Part shown: positions 34,540 to 43,056 of the stretch, piece by piece
How the letters are laid out: each line of letters begins with the position of its first letter
Numbering within the stretch: position 1 is the first letter of the stretch
Made by a program: the position numbers and the translations under genes
The notes under the pieces: model-generated
What the model was told of the DNA's origin: nothing
Seen by the model: the letters and a program-made list of their open reading frames with translations, nothing else
Databases searched by the model: none
NCBI RefSeq assembly: GCF_900116105.1
Contig: NZ_FPAC01000001.1
Span: 2,098,862 to 2,162,861, forward strand
Length of the DNA stretch: 64,000 bases
Direction of reading: 5' to 3'
Source: Paenibacillus sp. 453mf
GTDB taxonomy: Bacteria; Bacillota; Bacilli; Paenibacillales; Paenibacillaceae

Positions 34540-35406
34540 TTGAGTAAGGTCCAATTAAACTGGTTCACAAATGATGAAGAATTTCCCTTCTTTATTCAAT
34601 ATGGCGGTCATGACGAAGATACGTCCTTGCACAGGCATAACGATTTCTCAGAGCTGGTCATCGTCCTTCAGGGTCATGCAACCCATGTGGTCAATAATGA
34701 GGTATCCTTTATCAAGAAGGGATATGTTTTTGTAATTAACGGTGAGACCATTCACGGATACAAAGATCCTCAGGATTTCAAAATATGCAATATTATGTAC
34801 AAGCCTGATTTGTTAACCTACATTGGTTCTGATCTGAACGCCTCTAAAGGTTATCAAGCGCTGTTTGTATTGGAGCCTCTCTATCGGAACATTCAGTCGA
34901 ATGAGAGTAAATTGTACATGTCTCTCACCAATTTGGAATATGTCTCATCACTGATTACTGCCATGATGAATGAATATAAAAATAAACATCCGGGCTATAA
35001 AACAATGCTCACCTCCCGACTTATCGAGCTTGTTGTGTACTTATCCCGTCAGTATGAGAGCAGTGATACCGATACAGACAGCCATGTCATGCATTTGGCT
35101 ACGGCTGTATCCTACATTGAAGACCATTATTTGGAGGCAATAACTCTTGAGGAGATTGCAGAACATTCTGATATCTCAGTAAGGCATTTAAACCGGATCT
35201 TTAAATCCTATTACCAAACCTCACCCATGGCATACCTGCAGCGTCTAAGGTTAGAGCGGGCCTGCCAATTATTAAGATTAACCCGACTCCCGATTACGCA
35301 AATTTCATTTCAATCCGGATTTAATGACAGTAATTATTTCGCTAGACAGTTTAAAAAAGCATATGGAATGTCGCCAAAAGCATTCAGGCAAAGTGAACCA
35401 TCCTGA
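34540..35406 (+). CDS. AraC-family transcriptional regulator
   Basis: The 288-residue regulator has an N-terminal cupin sensor (about 15-100, with HRHNDFSELVIVLQG and a metal/sugar pocket-like HxH) and a C-terminal double helix-turn-helix (about 185-285; LEEIAEHSDISVRHLNRIFK and the AraC signature ending GFNDSNYFARQFKKAYGMSPKAFR). Its layout resembles RhaR/RhaS. It is the only intact plus-strand gene in the window and is divergent from the solute-binding lipoprotein, which it most likely controls in response to a sugar. The start is TTG at 34540 behind GGTGGTGG. A terminator follows. Confidence 0.88.
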   Translation: MSKVQLNWFTNDEEFPFFIQYGGHDEDTSLHRHNDFSELVIVLQGHATHVVNNEVSFIKKGYVFVINGETIHGYKDPQDFKICNIMYKPDLLTYIGSDLNASKGYQALFVLEPLYRNIQSNESKLYMSLTNLEYVSSLITAMMNEYKNKHPGYKTMLTSRLIELVVYLSRQYESSDTDTDSHVMHLATAVSYIEDHYLEAITLEEIAEHSDISVRHLNRIFKSYYQTSPMAYLQRLRLERACQLLRLTRLPITQISFQSGFNDSNYFARQFKKAYGMSPKAFRQSEPS

Positions 35407-35442
35407 TTTTTTAGAGAATTGAATAATGCGGATTATACAAAT

Positions 35443-35485
35443 AGAGATAGCTCGACATCAGTTTTGATGTCAACCTATCTCTTTT
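35443..35485 (+). terminator. Terminator of the araC-type gene (possibly bidirectional)
   Basis: AGAGATAG (35443-35450) pairs with CTATCTCT (35475-35482), and the inner arms GACATCA/TGATGTC extend the stem; TTTT follows on the plus strand. It lies between the converging araC-type gene and GH43 gene. Confidence 0.8.
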
Positions 35486-35558
35486 GTCATCTTAATCTAC
35501 AGTTTTACATTCAGTAGTGCTGGATGTTCTGCTACTAGAGTCTTCTTCCTTCTCTTCT

Positions 35559-37076
35559 CTATTCATCCTTCGGTTCATATTCATACCAATCGAAGTAGGA
35601 AGGTCCAGAATGACCAGCAAGACTTGCCGCGTACATAGCAATCATGACACCAGTAAAACCGCCAGCTACTTCGGTAGATAGAAAGGCCGTCTCTGCCGTT
35701 CCAGCTGTTACAGTAACTACACCATCCGCATCTCGAAAGGAAAAGGTGAAGGATTCTCGATCGGTTTGAATCTCAAGCTGAACAGGTCCTGGAGGGCAGT
35801 CATAGGACACTTCGACTTTCAAGGAACCTACGGTTCTTCTGAACAGAATCTTCTTGCATCCTTTCACCGAAGTAATCGCCAGCTCATAATGGTATTTCTC
35901 ATTCATATAAACGGTAAGTCCTGACTCATCTCCATCTTCAGCCGGATCAAACTCAATTGAAGTGGCTACTCTGCTATTAAAATGACTGAGCCGGCGCCCT
36001 ATGAATGCCGGAGATCCCACATTATCGAGTGTAACCGAGTCTCCTCGGAGCACCAGATATCCTGTCCGTTCTGACAATGACCAGCTATCCGGCCTCGGAT
36101 TACGTAGAAAAATCCAGTCCACACCAAGCTCAGCCTCATCGAATTCATCCCTGATGGGCTTTCTTGGCAACGGCTCCCCTATAAATTCCGGTGCATCCAT
36201 AATAGGTTCAATTCGTCCGCCTTCACCGATCATCGGCCACTGATCCTTGGTCCAAGTCACGGGTGCGAGGAATACCTCTCTTCCTAAATGATGCCGCATA
36301 GGGTAAGAAGCTGGCCTAACGCCAAGAAGCACAGCCCACCAGCTGCCGTCATGAGCTTCAATAATATCCGCATGGCCTGTAGCGTGAATGCTGCTCTTCA
36401 GACTGCGATGGGATAGAATCGGATTATGGGGACAAGCTTCGAAAGGGCCGTAAGGCTCCTTGCTTCTTGCGATCGTCTCCATATGCCCGTACTCCGTCCC
36501 CCCCTCAGCAAGCATCAAATAGTAATAATCGCCGATTTGATACAAATGAGGGGCTTCCGGGTATGCACCTCCTGTCCCCTTCCAAATTAGACGACTGTCT
36601 GTGAGCATTTCTCCTGTTTCTATGTCAATCTTACATTGATAGATTCCGTCTCCCTGATCTCCTGTACGGGTTGATTGAAAATATACGGTGCCATCCCTGT
36701 CAAATAAAAGGGAAGGATCAATGCCATCTTGGGCTACAAGGATAGGGTCAGACCAGCTGCCCGCAGGGTTCTGGGTCTTCACATAGAAATTGCCGATGCT
36801 GCCTACGTTTGTGGTCACCATATAGAACCAGCCCTCGTGATATCGGAGTGTAGGAGCAAATATACCGCATGAGCTAGGTACATCCCTCAATGGAAGCTGC
36901 TGCTCTGTAGTGAGCACATGTCCAAGCTGTTTCCAATTCACAAGATCATTACTATGGAATATCGGTACACCTGGAAAGTATTGAAATGAGCTAGTGACCA
37001 AATAGTAGTCTTCGCCCACTCTGCAAATGCTCGGATCAGGATGAAATCCGGAAATAACGGGGTTTGTGTACTGCAT
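35559..37076 (-). CDS. Glycoside hydrolase family 43, beta-xylosidase-like
   Basis: This 505-residue enzyme should cleave xylo-oligosaccharides or arabinoxylan fragments. The five-blade propeller domain (1-300) shows NPVISGFHPDPSICR with the general-base Asp, GIDPSLLFD with the pKa-modulating Asp, and YPEAPHL with the acid Glu. The C-terminal beta-sandwich (about 320-505) is usual in GH43 xylosidases (XynB type). There is no signal peptide, so it works in the cytoplasm on imported oligosaccharides, consistent with the binding protein nearby. ATG 37076 (MQYTNP) is eight bases from GGAG and preferred; the frame is open to GTG 37085. No xylose isomerase or kinase is adjacent. Confidence 0.92.
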   Translation of the reverse strand: MQYTNPVISGFHPDPSICRVGEDYYLVTSSFQYFPGVPIFHSNDLVNWKQLGHVLTTEQQLPLRDVPSSCGIFAPTLRYHEGWFYMVTTNVGSIGNFYVKTQNPAGSWSDPILVAQDGIDPSLLFDRDGTVYFQSTRTGDQGDGIYQCKIDIETGEMLTDSRLIWKGTGGAYPEAPHLYQIGDYYYLMLAEGGTEYGHMETIARSKEPYGPFEACPHNPILSHRSLKSSIHATGHADIIEAHDGSWWAVLLGVRPASYPMRHHLGREVFLAPVTWTKDQWPMIGEGGRIEPIMDAPEFIGEPLPRKPIRDEFDEAELGVDWIFLRNPRPDSWSLSERTGYLVLRGDSVTLDNVGSPAFIGRRLSHFNSRVATSIEFDPAEDGDESGLTVYMNEKYHYELAITSVKGCKKILFRRTVGSLKVEVSYDCPPGPVQLEIQTDRESFTFSFRDADGVVTVTAGTAETAFLSTEVAGGFTGVMIAMYAASLAGHSGPSYFDWYEYEPKDE

Positions 37077-37306
37077 ACGATGCACTCCAATCCATCTTTT
37101 TTACTTTGATTGTTCATATGTACACCATTTTATTTTATTTACATTTCATAAACCTTGATTAATAAGTCCTCACTTTAGCACAATTTAGACGAACATTAAT
37201 TATTCCTGATTTAGCAGCTCCTTATAAAAAGAAATAATGAATATATTTTTATACCATGTTAGATTCATCAATGAACAAAATAGACTCAAGGAAAGGAAGT
37301 TATAAC

Positions 37307-37434
37307 ATGAATACCCTTATATCGAAAAAAGCGGATATCAAATAGATCATAAACCGGTTATAGAAAGATATGTTGGTTATATGATAATCAACGATCGATG
37401 TGAAATCTGTGTGCCTATAAGACAAAAGGCTTAA
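37307..37434 (+). pseudogene. Small unknown gene interrupted in an A-run
   Basis: Behind a GGAAG ribosome site, ATG 37307 opens a frame reading MNTLISKKADIK and a stop. If the run of six A at 37325-37330 were seven, the frame would continue as SGYQIDHKPVIERYVGYMII, then NDRCEICVPIRQKA, ending at TAA 37434. That would be a 42-residue protein with a CEIC pair. The continuation looks like real protein and the fix is a single homopolymer base, so it is either a sequence error or a fresh frameshift. I do not recognise the family. The rest of 37086-37306 is AT-rich and holds only the GH43 promoter region. Confidence 0.35.
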
Positions 37435-37440
37435 GAAAAC

Positions 37441-37471
37441 AAAAAAAGCGGCCGCCTAAGCGAGCCGCCTT
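37441..37471 (-). terminator. Terminator of the VOC-family gene
   Basis: GCGGC (37448-37452) pairs with GCCGC (37464-37468), with A/G-T extension at the base; on the minus strand TTTTTTTG follows. It lies 17 bases after the VOC stop codon. Confidence 0.75.
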
Positions 37472-37487
37472 CTCTTACTATATGTTA

Positions 37488-37874
37488 TTATGATTTACTA
37501 ACTTCCATAACCGCAAAATAATTCTCTTCATCATCTGAGAAGTTAAACACTCTGCCCGTTGGCATGGTCACGATCTCACCAACCGTAATCTTATTGCTGG
37601 ATAAATGTGAGTATAGATGATCTAAATCCTCTGTGAAAAACATAAGCGAAGGAGTGCCCAGATGTAGGCCGGGAGACATTTGAGCAACCGTTTCCTTATC
37701 ATGCAATATGATGCTCGTTTCGGACTCCTTGGATGGTGCAATTTCAATCCATCTCATGCCGTGCTCATTATTTTGTTCTGAGATGACATGGAAGCCTGCT
37801 TTTTCAGTCCAAAATTTCACGGCACCATCTTGGTCATTCACATACAGCATAATCTGGCCTATTCTACTAATCAT
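37488..37874 (-). CDS. VOC-family (glyoxalase/bleomycin-resistance fold) protein
   Basis: This single-domain protein of 128 residues has two beta-alpha-beta-beta-beta repeats: IGQIMLYVNDQDGAVKFWTEKAGF opens the first and PSLMFFTEDLDHLYSHL the second. RWIEIAP and the C-terminal YFAVMEV strand carry possible metal ligands. Members include glyoxalases, antibiotic-binding proteins and dioxygenases, so the activity cannot be assigned. It is a single gene with its own terminator and a weak GGGAG ribosome site. It has no obvious link to its neighbours. Confidence 0.8.
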   Translation of the reverse strand: MISRIGQIMLYVNDQDGAVKFWTEKAGFHVISEQNNEHGMRWIEIAPSKESETSIILHDKETVAQMSPGLHLGTPSLMFFTEDLDHLYSHLSSNKITVGEIVTMPTGRVFNFSDDEENYFAVMEVSKS

Positions 37875-37957
37875 CGTACCGTTCCCGCTCCCTTATAGAA
37901 AATGAATTCAACCCTATTATTCGCCTTATAGGAATAGAATCCCTCTATCTAACCCAG

Positions 37958-38428
37958 CTAAAGAGATTTAATATACCATGCATCACAAGCAAAATGCTCC
38001 GTTTCCATCAGAGGCTTCGTTAAGGCTTTAAATCCGTTCTTCTGATAGAACTTGTTGGCAGCAACCATATTGTTAAAGGTTTCAAGATAACATTCATTGT
38101 AGTGCAATCTGGCGTACTCCAAAGCGACTTCCAGCAGCTCACTTGCTGCTCCAGTACCGCGCGCTTCCTTGTACGCATACATTTTTTGCAGCTCGCATAT
38201 ATGTGGAAATCCACTGATGGGTCCGATGCCGCAGCCAGCTATAATCTTGGAATCCACCTCAACAACCCAATATTTAGAGCCTTCGTGGTTGTATAGATGG
38301 TAGAAATCTCCCAAATTCGGATCCGTCCACGCGGTCCCCGGTTTGTTCGCTCCAAATTCAATCAGACAGGTTCTGATCAAATCCTCAACTTGCTTATTAT
38401 CTCTCTCTTCAATCTCTCTTAATAACAT
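37958..38428 (-). CDS. GNAT-family N-acetyltransferase
   Basis: This 156-residue protein has the acetyl-CoA-binding GNAT fold: IAGCGIG in strand 4, then LQKMYAYKEARGTGAASELL as the motif A pyrophosphate loop (the usual Q/RxxGxG/A is slightly altered to ARGTGAA), and YLETFNNMVAANKFYQKNGF as motif B with the conserved FYxKxGF. The substrate is unknown. Single gene between the VOC protein and the purine operon. The 220 bases between it and pucE contain no recognisable gene or clear terminator. Confidence 0.85.
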   Translation of the reverse strand: MLLREIEERDNKQVEDLIRTCLIEFGANKPGTAWTDPNLGDFYHLYNHEGSKYWVVEVDSKIIAGCGIGPISGFPHICELQKMYAYKEARGTGAASELLEVALEYARLHYNECYLETFNNMVAANKFYQKNGFKALTKPLMETEHFACDAWYIKSL

Positions 38429-38651
38429 GAAGTAAACTCTCCTATATGCATGGATTAATTGGATAATTCATTCTTTTCGATTGACTGCTCTGCTATGTAT
38501 CATAGTGCAATTCGCATGATCAGACAATGCACCAAGTTATCTTCATGCCATTTTCAAGACCAATTGACCAGGACTACGCGGATAGGATAAGACGTCTTTC
38601 CAGTTTCCATTGCCAAACGCACCCAGAAAAAAATAAAGTCGTCCAGCTATT

Positions 38652-39164
38652 CTACTCGACCGAAGCTTGATCCGTCTTCGCAGCTTTCGCACAGGCTGCC
38701 TGCTGTACAGCTCGGACAATCCCCCCGTACCCGGTACAACGGCACAAATTGCCGCATAGTGCCTTCTCAATTTGCTCCAGACTCGGATCAGGATGAGCAT
38801 CCAGCAATATTTTTGTAGTCAAAATCATGCCTGGTGTGCAATATCCACACTGGAATCCCCCTTCATCAATAAAGGCCTGCTGTATGGGATGAAGCTCATC
38901 CGCATTAGAAGGTGCGAGACCTTCAATCGTAACGATCTGCTGATGGTCACATTGATAAGCCATAAGCAGGCAGGAGTTTACCGGCTCATCATTCAAGAGT
39001 ACCATGCAGGCTCCACAGCGACCGATCTCACATGCTATTTTCGTACCTGTCAACTGAAGACGATCCCGGAGGATAGTCACCAGTCTTTCGGTTGCCGGAA
39101 CCGTCAGCTGAACATCAGTTCCGTTAATCGTACAGCTCCACTCGATCATTTCATTTCCCATCAT
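38652..39164 (-). CDS. pucE: Xanthine dehydrogenase, [2Fe-2S] subunit
   Basis: The 170-residue electron-transfer subunit of xanthine dehydrogenase carries electrons from the molybdenum site to FAD. The plant-type cluster motif CEIGRCGAC plus a downstream Cys lies in the N-terminal ferredoxin domain, and the second cluster uses CGYC and CRC in the C-terminal helical domain. It is the last gene of the purine operon and overlaps pucD by four bases. The order pucA-B-C-D-E is the same as in B. subtilis. Confidence 0.94.
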   Translation of the reverse strand: MMGNEMIEWSCTINGTDVQLTVPATERLVTILRDRLQLTGTKIACEIGRCGACMVLLNDEPVNSCLLMAYQCDHQQIVTIEGLAPSNADELHPIQQAFIDEGGFQCGYCTPGMILTTKILLDAHPDPSLEQIEKALCGNLCRCTGYGGIVRAVQQAACAKAAKTDQASVE

Positions 39165-41452
39165 GATGGCTGCACTCCTTCCTTCGTGTCGCTGAATATG
39201 GACCTGATCAGCTGCTCTCTCTGAATGGGCAGCCTATTGAGCCAAATCCCGGTTGCCTGATATATGGCACTGACAATAGCAGGTGCCAAGGCAACCGACC
39301 CGATTTCTCCGATTCCCCTAGGACCAAATGGATCATTTTCCGGCAAATTCTCAATAGCTTCTACATCCAGTCTTTTTTGCATATCTTGAATGGTTGGAAT
39401 GAGATACGTGTCCAGGTTCGTCGTCATATATTCACTATTCTCCATGATCGTATCTTCCATAAGAGTAAACCCGAGAGCCATCCCGCTGCCGCCTTCTATC
39501 TGGCCCACATATCCCATCGGATTCATAACCGGACCCGCAGCTACGACATGTCTGATGTCTTCAACCTTAACTTGACCTGACAAGGTGTTCACCTCAACTT
39601 CGGCCATAACCGCTGCATACGTATATAAATAATGTCCACCGACGACTTCGTCCGGTGTTGTTGGGTAGTCAAATTTGGTATCAAAAGTGAGCTCTTCGGC
39701 TGACGCAAGTTGTGTAATTTCTTGAAACGATATGACCCTATGTTTATCCTGCTCATTCTCCTGGCCCAAGCGCCATATTCCCCCTGGACCGGTTACAAGC
39801 TCATGTGCAGGAATACCGATCGCTTCACTGGTTAGCAGAATTAATTTATCTTGGAAAGGTGTTTTTAACCGCTGCAATGCCATCCAAGCCATCGTTGTAG
39901 AACGTGACGCTGTACTGGAACCGCTATGTGGTACACGATCCGTATCCCCTATTACGATCTCAAGATCCTCCCTGATGCAGTTAAACAGCTCACACAGCAT
40001 AATTTCCAGCGTTGATACGAGCCCCTGCCCAAACTCCTCGTAGCTAAAAGCAGCTTCGATCTTGCCTTCCTCATTCAGCCTTAATCTGCCTCCTGCTGGA
40101 TCAGGTATGCCATAACCCAGACCCGCACCGTGCATCGCAATGGCAGCTCCCTTCCCTTTATGAATCCAAGGGGGAAGCTCTGTACGCTCCTCTTGTATCC
40201 ATAGATCGGAATGATGAACAGCTTCCCATACTTCCTGTAGACCGTTTGTAACCAGAATTTGCTGACCCAGTGGTCCCGGATCACCGTTACTTCTGAGGTT
40301 CCGTCTTCTGAGCTCCCATGGATCTATTCCCAGCTGTGCAGCGGCACGATCCATCTGACCTTCCATAGCAAAGATTGCCTGATTTCCGCCAAACCCTCTG
40401 AACTCACCCGAAACCCCATTATTGGTATATACCGAGAGTCCTTCTACATCCACATGAGGAATCGCATAGGGCCCCATGGAATGCTCTGTCGCAAAGCTTA
40501 ATACAGGTGCGCCAAGTGTCGCATATGCTCCTGTATCGGCCATAATTCGTACACGGTGAGCTGTAATCATTCCTTCCTTTGTAAATCCGGTCTCCATCTC
40601 AATCTTCATCGGATGCCGCTTCAAGCCGGCACGCACAGACTCTTTGCGAGAATTATGAATTTTGACTGGGCGTTTGGTTCTAAGAGCAAGAAGCGAGCCA
40701 TAGGGCTGAACATTCAGCTCATCCTTGCCCCCAAACGATCCCCCGATTGGACTGGAGACGACCCGAATCATTTCCTCATCCATATTTAATATTCGTGATA
40801 ACTGCATTCTGTCTTTGTAGCCATGCTGAGTAGGTGCATACACACTGAGTCTGCCGTTCTCCTCCGGAACGAACAATCCACCCTCTGTTTCCATATAAGT
40901 GTGCATTTGACGAGGGGTATAGTATGTCTCCTTGATGATATGCTCCGTCACTCTGAATGCAGCTGATGCATCCCCCCGCTTCACTTCTGTACGATGTAAA
41001 ATGTTGCCATGCGGGTGTAGCTTAGGCGCATCTGGTGCAATCGCTGCTTCTGGTGAGCTGAGTGGTGACAGCACTTCATATTCGACCCTGATCAGCTTAA
41101 GGGCAGCTTCCGCAATTTGTGGAGTATCTGCGGCGACCGCTGCGATTGCATCTCCTGTATAGCGAACGAATTCATCACAGAAGACAGGCTGGTCAGGGGT
41201 AGCAATACCGAAGGCGTTCATTCCAGGAATATCTTTATGCGTAAGCACTGCTTGCACACCAGGGAGCTCTATGGCAGCGGCTGTATCTATACTCCCTATC
41301 CTTGCATAGGGATGTATGCTCCGAAGTACCCTTCCATACAGCATACCGGGAAGAGATTTGTCTGTTAAATATTGAAGCGTGCCTGTTACTTTTTCTTTGC
41401 CATCTGGGCGGGTATACCATCTCTTTCCGCTGTTTTCCTTGTTTAGCAGCAT
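39161..41452 (-). CDS. pucD: Xanthine dehydrogenase, molybdopterin-binding catalytic subunit
   Basis: The 763-residue catalytic subunit hydroxylates hypoxanthine and xanthine to urate. The a/b hammerhead domain (about 20-125) is followed by the molybdopterin-binding domains with GGSFGGKDE, EFRGFGGNQAIFAMEGQMD, SSTASRSTT and the C-terminal RGIGEIGS, which holds the active-site glutamate. Length is normal for the family. It lies between pucC (27-base gap) and pucE (4-base overlap). Other molybdenum hydroxylases share this fold, but the uricase and ureide genes in the same operon point to xanthine. Confidence 0.93.
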   Translation of the reverse strand: MLLNKENSGKRWYTRPDGKEKVTGTLQYLTDKSLPGMLYGRVLRSIHPYARIGSIDTAAAIELPGVQAVLTHKDIPGMNAFGIATPDQPVFCDEFVRYTGDAIAAVAADTPQIAEAALKLIRVEYEVLSPLSSPEAAIAPDAPKLHPHGNILHRTEVKRGDASAAFRVTEHIIKETYYTPRQMHTYMETEGGLFVPEENGRLSVYAPTQHGYKDRMQLSRILNMDEEMIRVVSSPIGGSFGGKDELNVQPYGSLLALRTKRPVKIHNSRKESVRAGLKRHPMKIEMETGFTKEGMITAHRVRIMADTGAYATLGAPVLSFATEHSMGPYAIPHVDVEGLSVYTNNGVSGEFRGFGGNQAIFAMEGQMDRAAAQLGIDPWELRRRNLRSNGDPGPLGQQILVTNGLQEVWEAVHHSDLWIQEERTELPPWIHKGKGAAIAMHGAGLGYGIPDPAGGRLRLNEEGKIEAAFSYEEFGQGLVSTLEIMLCELFNCIREDLEIVIGDTDRVPHSGSSTASRSTTMAWMALQRLKTPFQDKLILLTSEAIGIPAHELVTGPGGIWRLGQENEQDKHRVISFQEITQLASAEELTFDTKFDYPTTPDEVVGGHYLYTYAAVMAEVEVNTLSGQVKVEDIRHVVAAGPVMNPMGYVGQIEGGSGMALGFTLMEDTIMENSEYMTTNLDTYLIPTIQDMQKRLDVEAIENLPENDPFGPRGIGEIGSVALAPAIVSAIYQATGIWLNRLPIQREQLIRSIFSDTKEGVQPS

Positions 41453-41479
41453 TAAGCTTCACTCCTTCTCCCATGACTA

Positions 41480-42379
41480 CTATTTCAAGGACTTCCATAA
41501 GCCCGATACAATCAGATTAGAAGCCGACTGCTTGCGATAAGATTCTGAGGCGTACAGATCTGTGAAGGTCATAAATTCAGCTTCAATCGTTTCCGCAAGC
41601 TTGGATAAAGAGGATGCGTTCATCTTGTGGCCGCGCAGCAATGCTTCACTTTCTCTAAGCCTCATCGCGTGACCTGAGCCCCCGCCTGCTGCAATAGCTA
41701 TGGAATCCCACTCCCCTGCCTCATTCATTAATCCATGTACAGCGACGGTCACAAGTGATGGGGTAAAGGCTTCTCTCCTGCCAATCTTGTGGAAGAAGGA
41801 TACAGGCTGGTATTTCTGTCCGTTCGTATTCTTCTTCGTTTCTTTAGGTATATAGATGTTCAGCAGCAGATCCGATGCATTACGCTGTCCTGTTCTCCAC
41901 TCCTCGAGCCAGGACTCAAGACTCTTTTCTTCAAGCCCGTTCTCGGTTATCCATAGCAGTGAAGCATCATAGACGAGAAGTGCTGGAATGGTATCCCCCA
42001 CACCCGAAGCGACATTGCCGCCGATTGTGGCTAGATTCCGTATAGAGGGAGCGGCAATGACTTCGGCTGCATCTTGAATGAGCCGGAAGCTGTCCTGAAT
42101 CTGAGGATGCTCGCTACATGTCCGGAGCTTGCACATGGCACCAATACTCAGCTTCTCTGGATCTTCTGATATATTACGGATCTCCTGAATTCGATCCAGA
42201 CTGATCAGATGATCGGGCATCAGCGCTGTGCCCATCTCCCACTGTGTTCGCAGAAGCGTGGTTCCCGAAGCCCAGACATAACCTGCATGTAATTTTTCTG
42301 CCACAGTCCTCGCTTCATATATATTGGCAGGCTGCCAAACCGTCGGATACGTTATTGGATTATGCTCATTCAATGACAT
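41480..42379 (-). CDS. pucC: Xanthine dehydrogenase, FAD-binding subunit
   Basis: The 299-residue flavin subunit passes electrons from the iron-sulfur centres to NAD. It has the PCMH-type FAD domain (VWASGTTLLRTQ; SIRNLATIGGNVASG for the pyrophosphate) and the CO-dehydrogenase flavoprotein C-terminal domain (about 190-299). GGGGG lies ten bases before the ATG. Confidence 0.93.
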   Translation of the reverse strand: MSLNEHNPITYPTVWQPANIYEARTVAEKLHAGYVWASGTTLLRTQWEMGTALMPDHLISLDRIQEIRNISEDPEKLSIGAMCKLRTCSEHPQIQDSFRLIQDAAEVIAAPSIRNLATIGGNVASGVGDTIPALLVYDASLLWITENGLEEKSLESWLEEWRTGQRNASDLLLNIYIPKETKKNTNGQKYQPVSFFHKIGRREAFTPSLVTVAVHGLMNEAGEWDSIAIAAGGGSGHAMRLRESEALLRGHKMNASSLSKLAETIEAEFMTFTDLYASESYRKQSASNLIVSGLWKSLK

Positions 42380-42456
42380 TGAAGTACCCCCTTTAGCTTC
42401 CTATGTATCTTTATAGAGAGATCACCTGAATGCAGAAATGTACTGGCTACCTGCCT

Positions 42457-43056
42457 TCAGTGCAGCTTTTGCTTGATTACAGCAAGCTCTTCCTTTGTAT
42501 CCGCATCTAGAAACACATCCTTCTCAAAAGAAATGCCGATTCCTTGATAAGAGCTGCTTCGCAGCAATTTTCTGGCTCCTTCATCCCCTTTGAGCTGCAT
42601 CATAGCTTCAAACATTGTACTGCTGAACAAAATGGGCGGCTTAAGCTCGTCAAGGTCTTTGGCTGCTACATAATCAAGCTCAGGAGAAGATATAAAGCAT
42701 GCAATCAATTGATTGATGTGAACCTGTTGAATGAGGGGCTGGTCTGCTAGCAGTATCATCGCACACGCTGCCCCATATTCCTTCACGGTACAAATCCCTT
42801 GCCTAAGTGAATAAGCCATTCCATTCCGGGCTTCTTGGCACACGGATATATATACCTTCTGCTCTTCGGCTGTCTTCACCCATGTCAGCGGATCATCTGG
42901 TCTAACAACCACGACGATGAAGTCCAGCTCAGAAGCAATTGCAGTATGAAGTACCGCGGTTCCCATAGTCATCCCTTCCATCAGAGGAAGATTCACCTTG
43001 GGTTCACCCATTCGCTGACTGCTTCCTGCAGCCAGAATGATTCCTGCCTTCCGCAT
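42457..43056 (-). CDS. pucB: MobA-like nucleotidyltransferase for the molybdenum cofactor (PucB)
   Basis: The 199-residue protein transfers CMP or GMP to molybdopterin or otherwise prepares cofactor for xanthine dehydrogenase. It shows IILAAGSSQRMGEPK (nucleotide-binding loop), MILLADQPL with the metal-binding Asp, and FLDADTKEEL near the end. Start ATG 43056 follows AAGGAGGAG; upstream in-frame codons lie inside pucA and are not expected to be used. It overlaps the end of pucA by 53 bases, so translation is coupled. Confidence 0.9.
   Translation of the reverse strand: MRKAGIILAAGSSQRMGEPKVNLPLMEGMTMGTAVLHTAIASELDFIVVVVRPDDPLTWVKTAEEQKVYISVCQEARNGMAYSLRQGICTVKEYGAACAMILLADQPLIQQVHINQLIACFISSPELDYVAAKDLDELKPPILFSSTMFEAMMQLKGDEGARKLLRSSSYQGIGISFEKDVFLDADTKEELAVIKQKLH

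Noticed and set aside
38429-38651. A short frame (38543-38800, minus) that runs from inside pucE past its stop.
   Set aside because: Most of it is an alternate frame of pucE and its tail matches nothing recognisable; no ribosome site.
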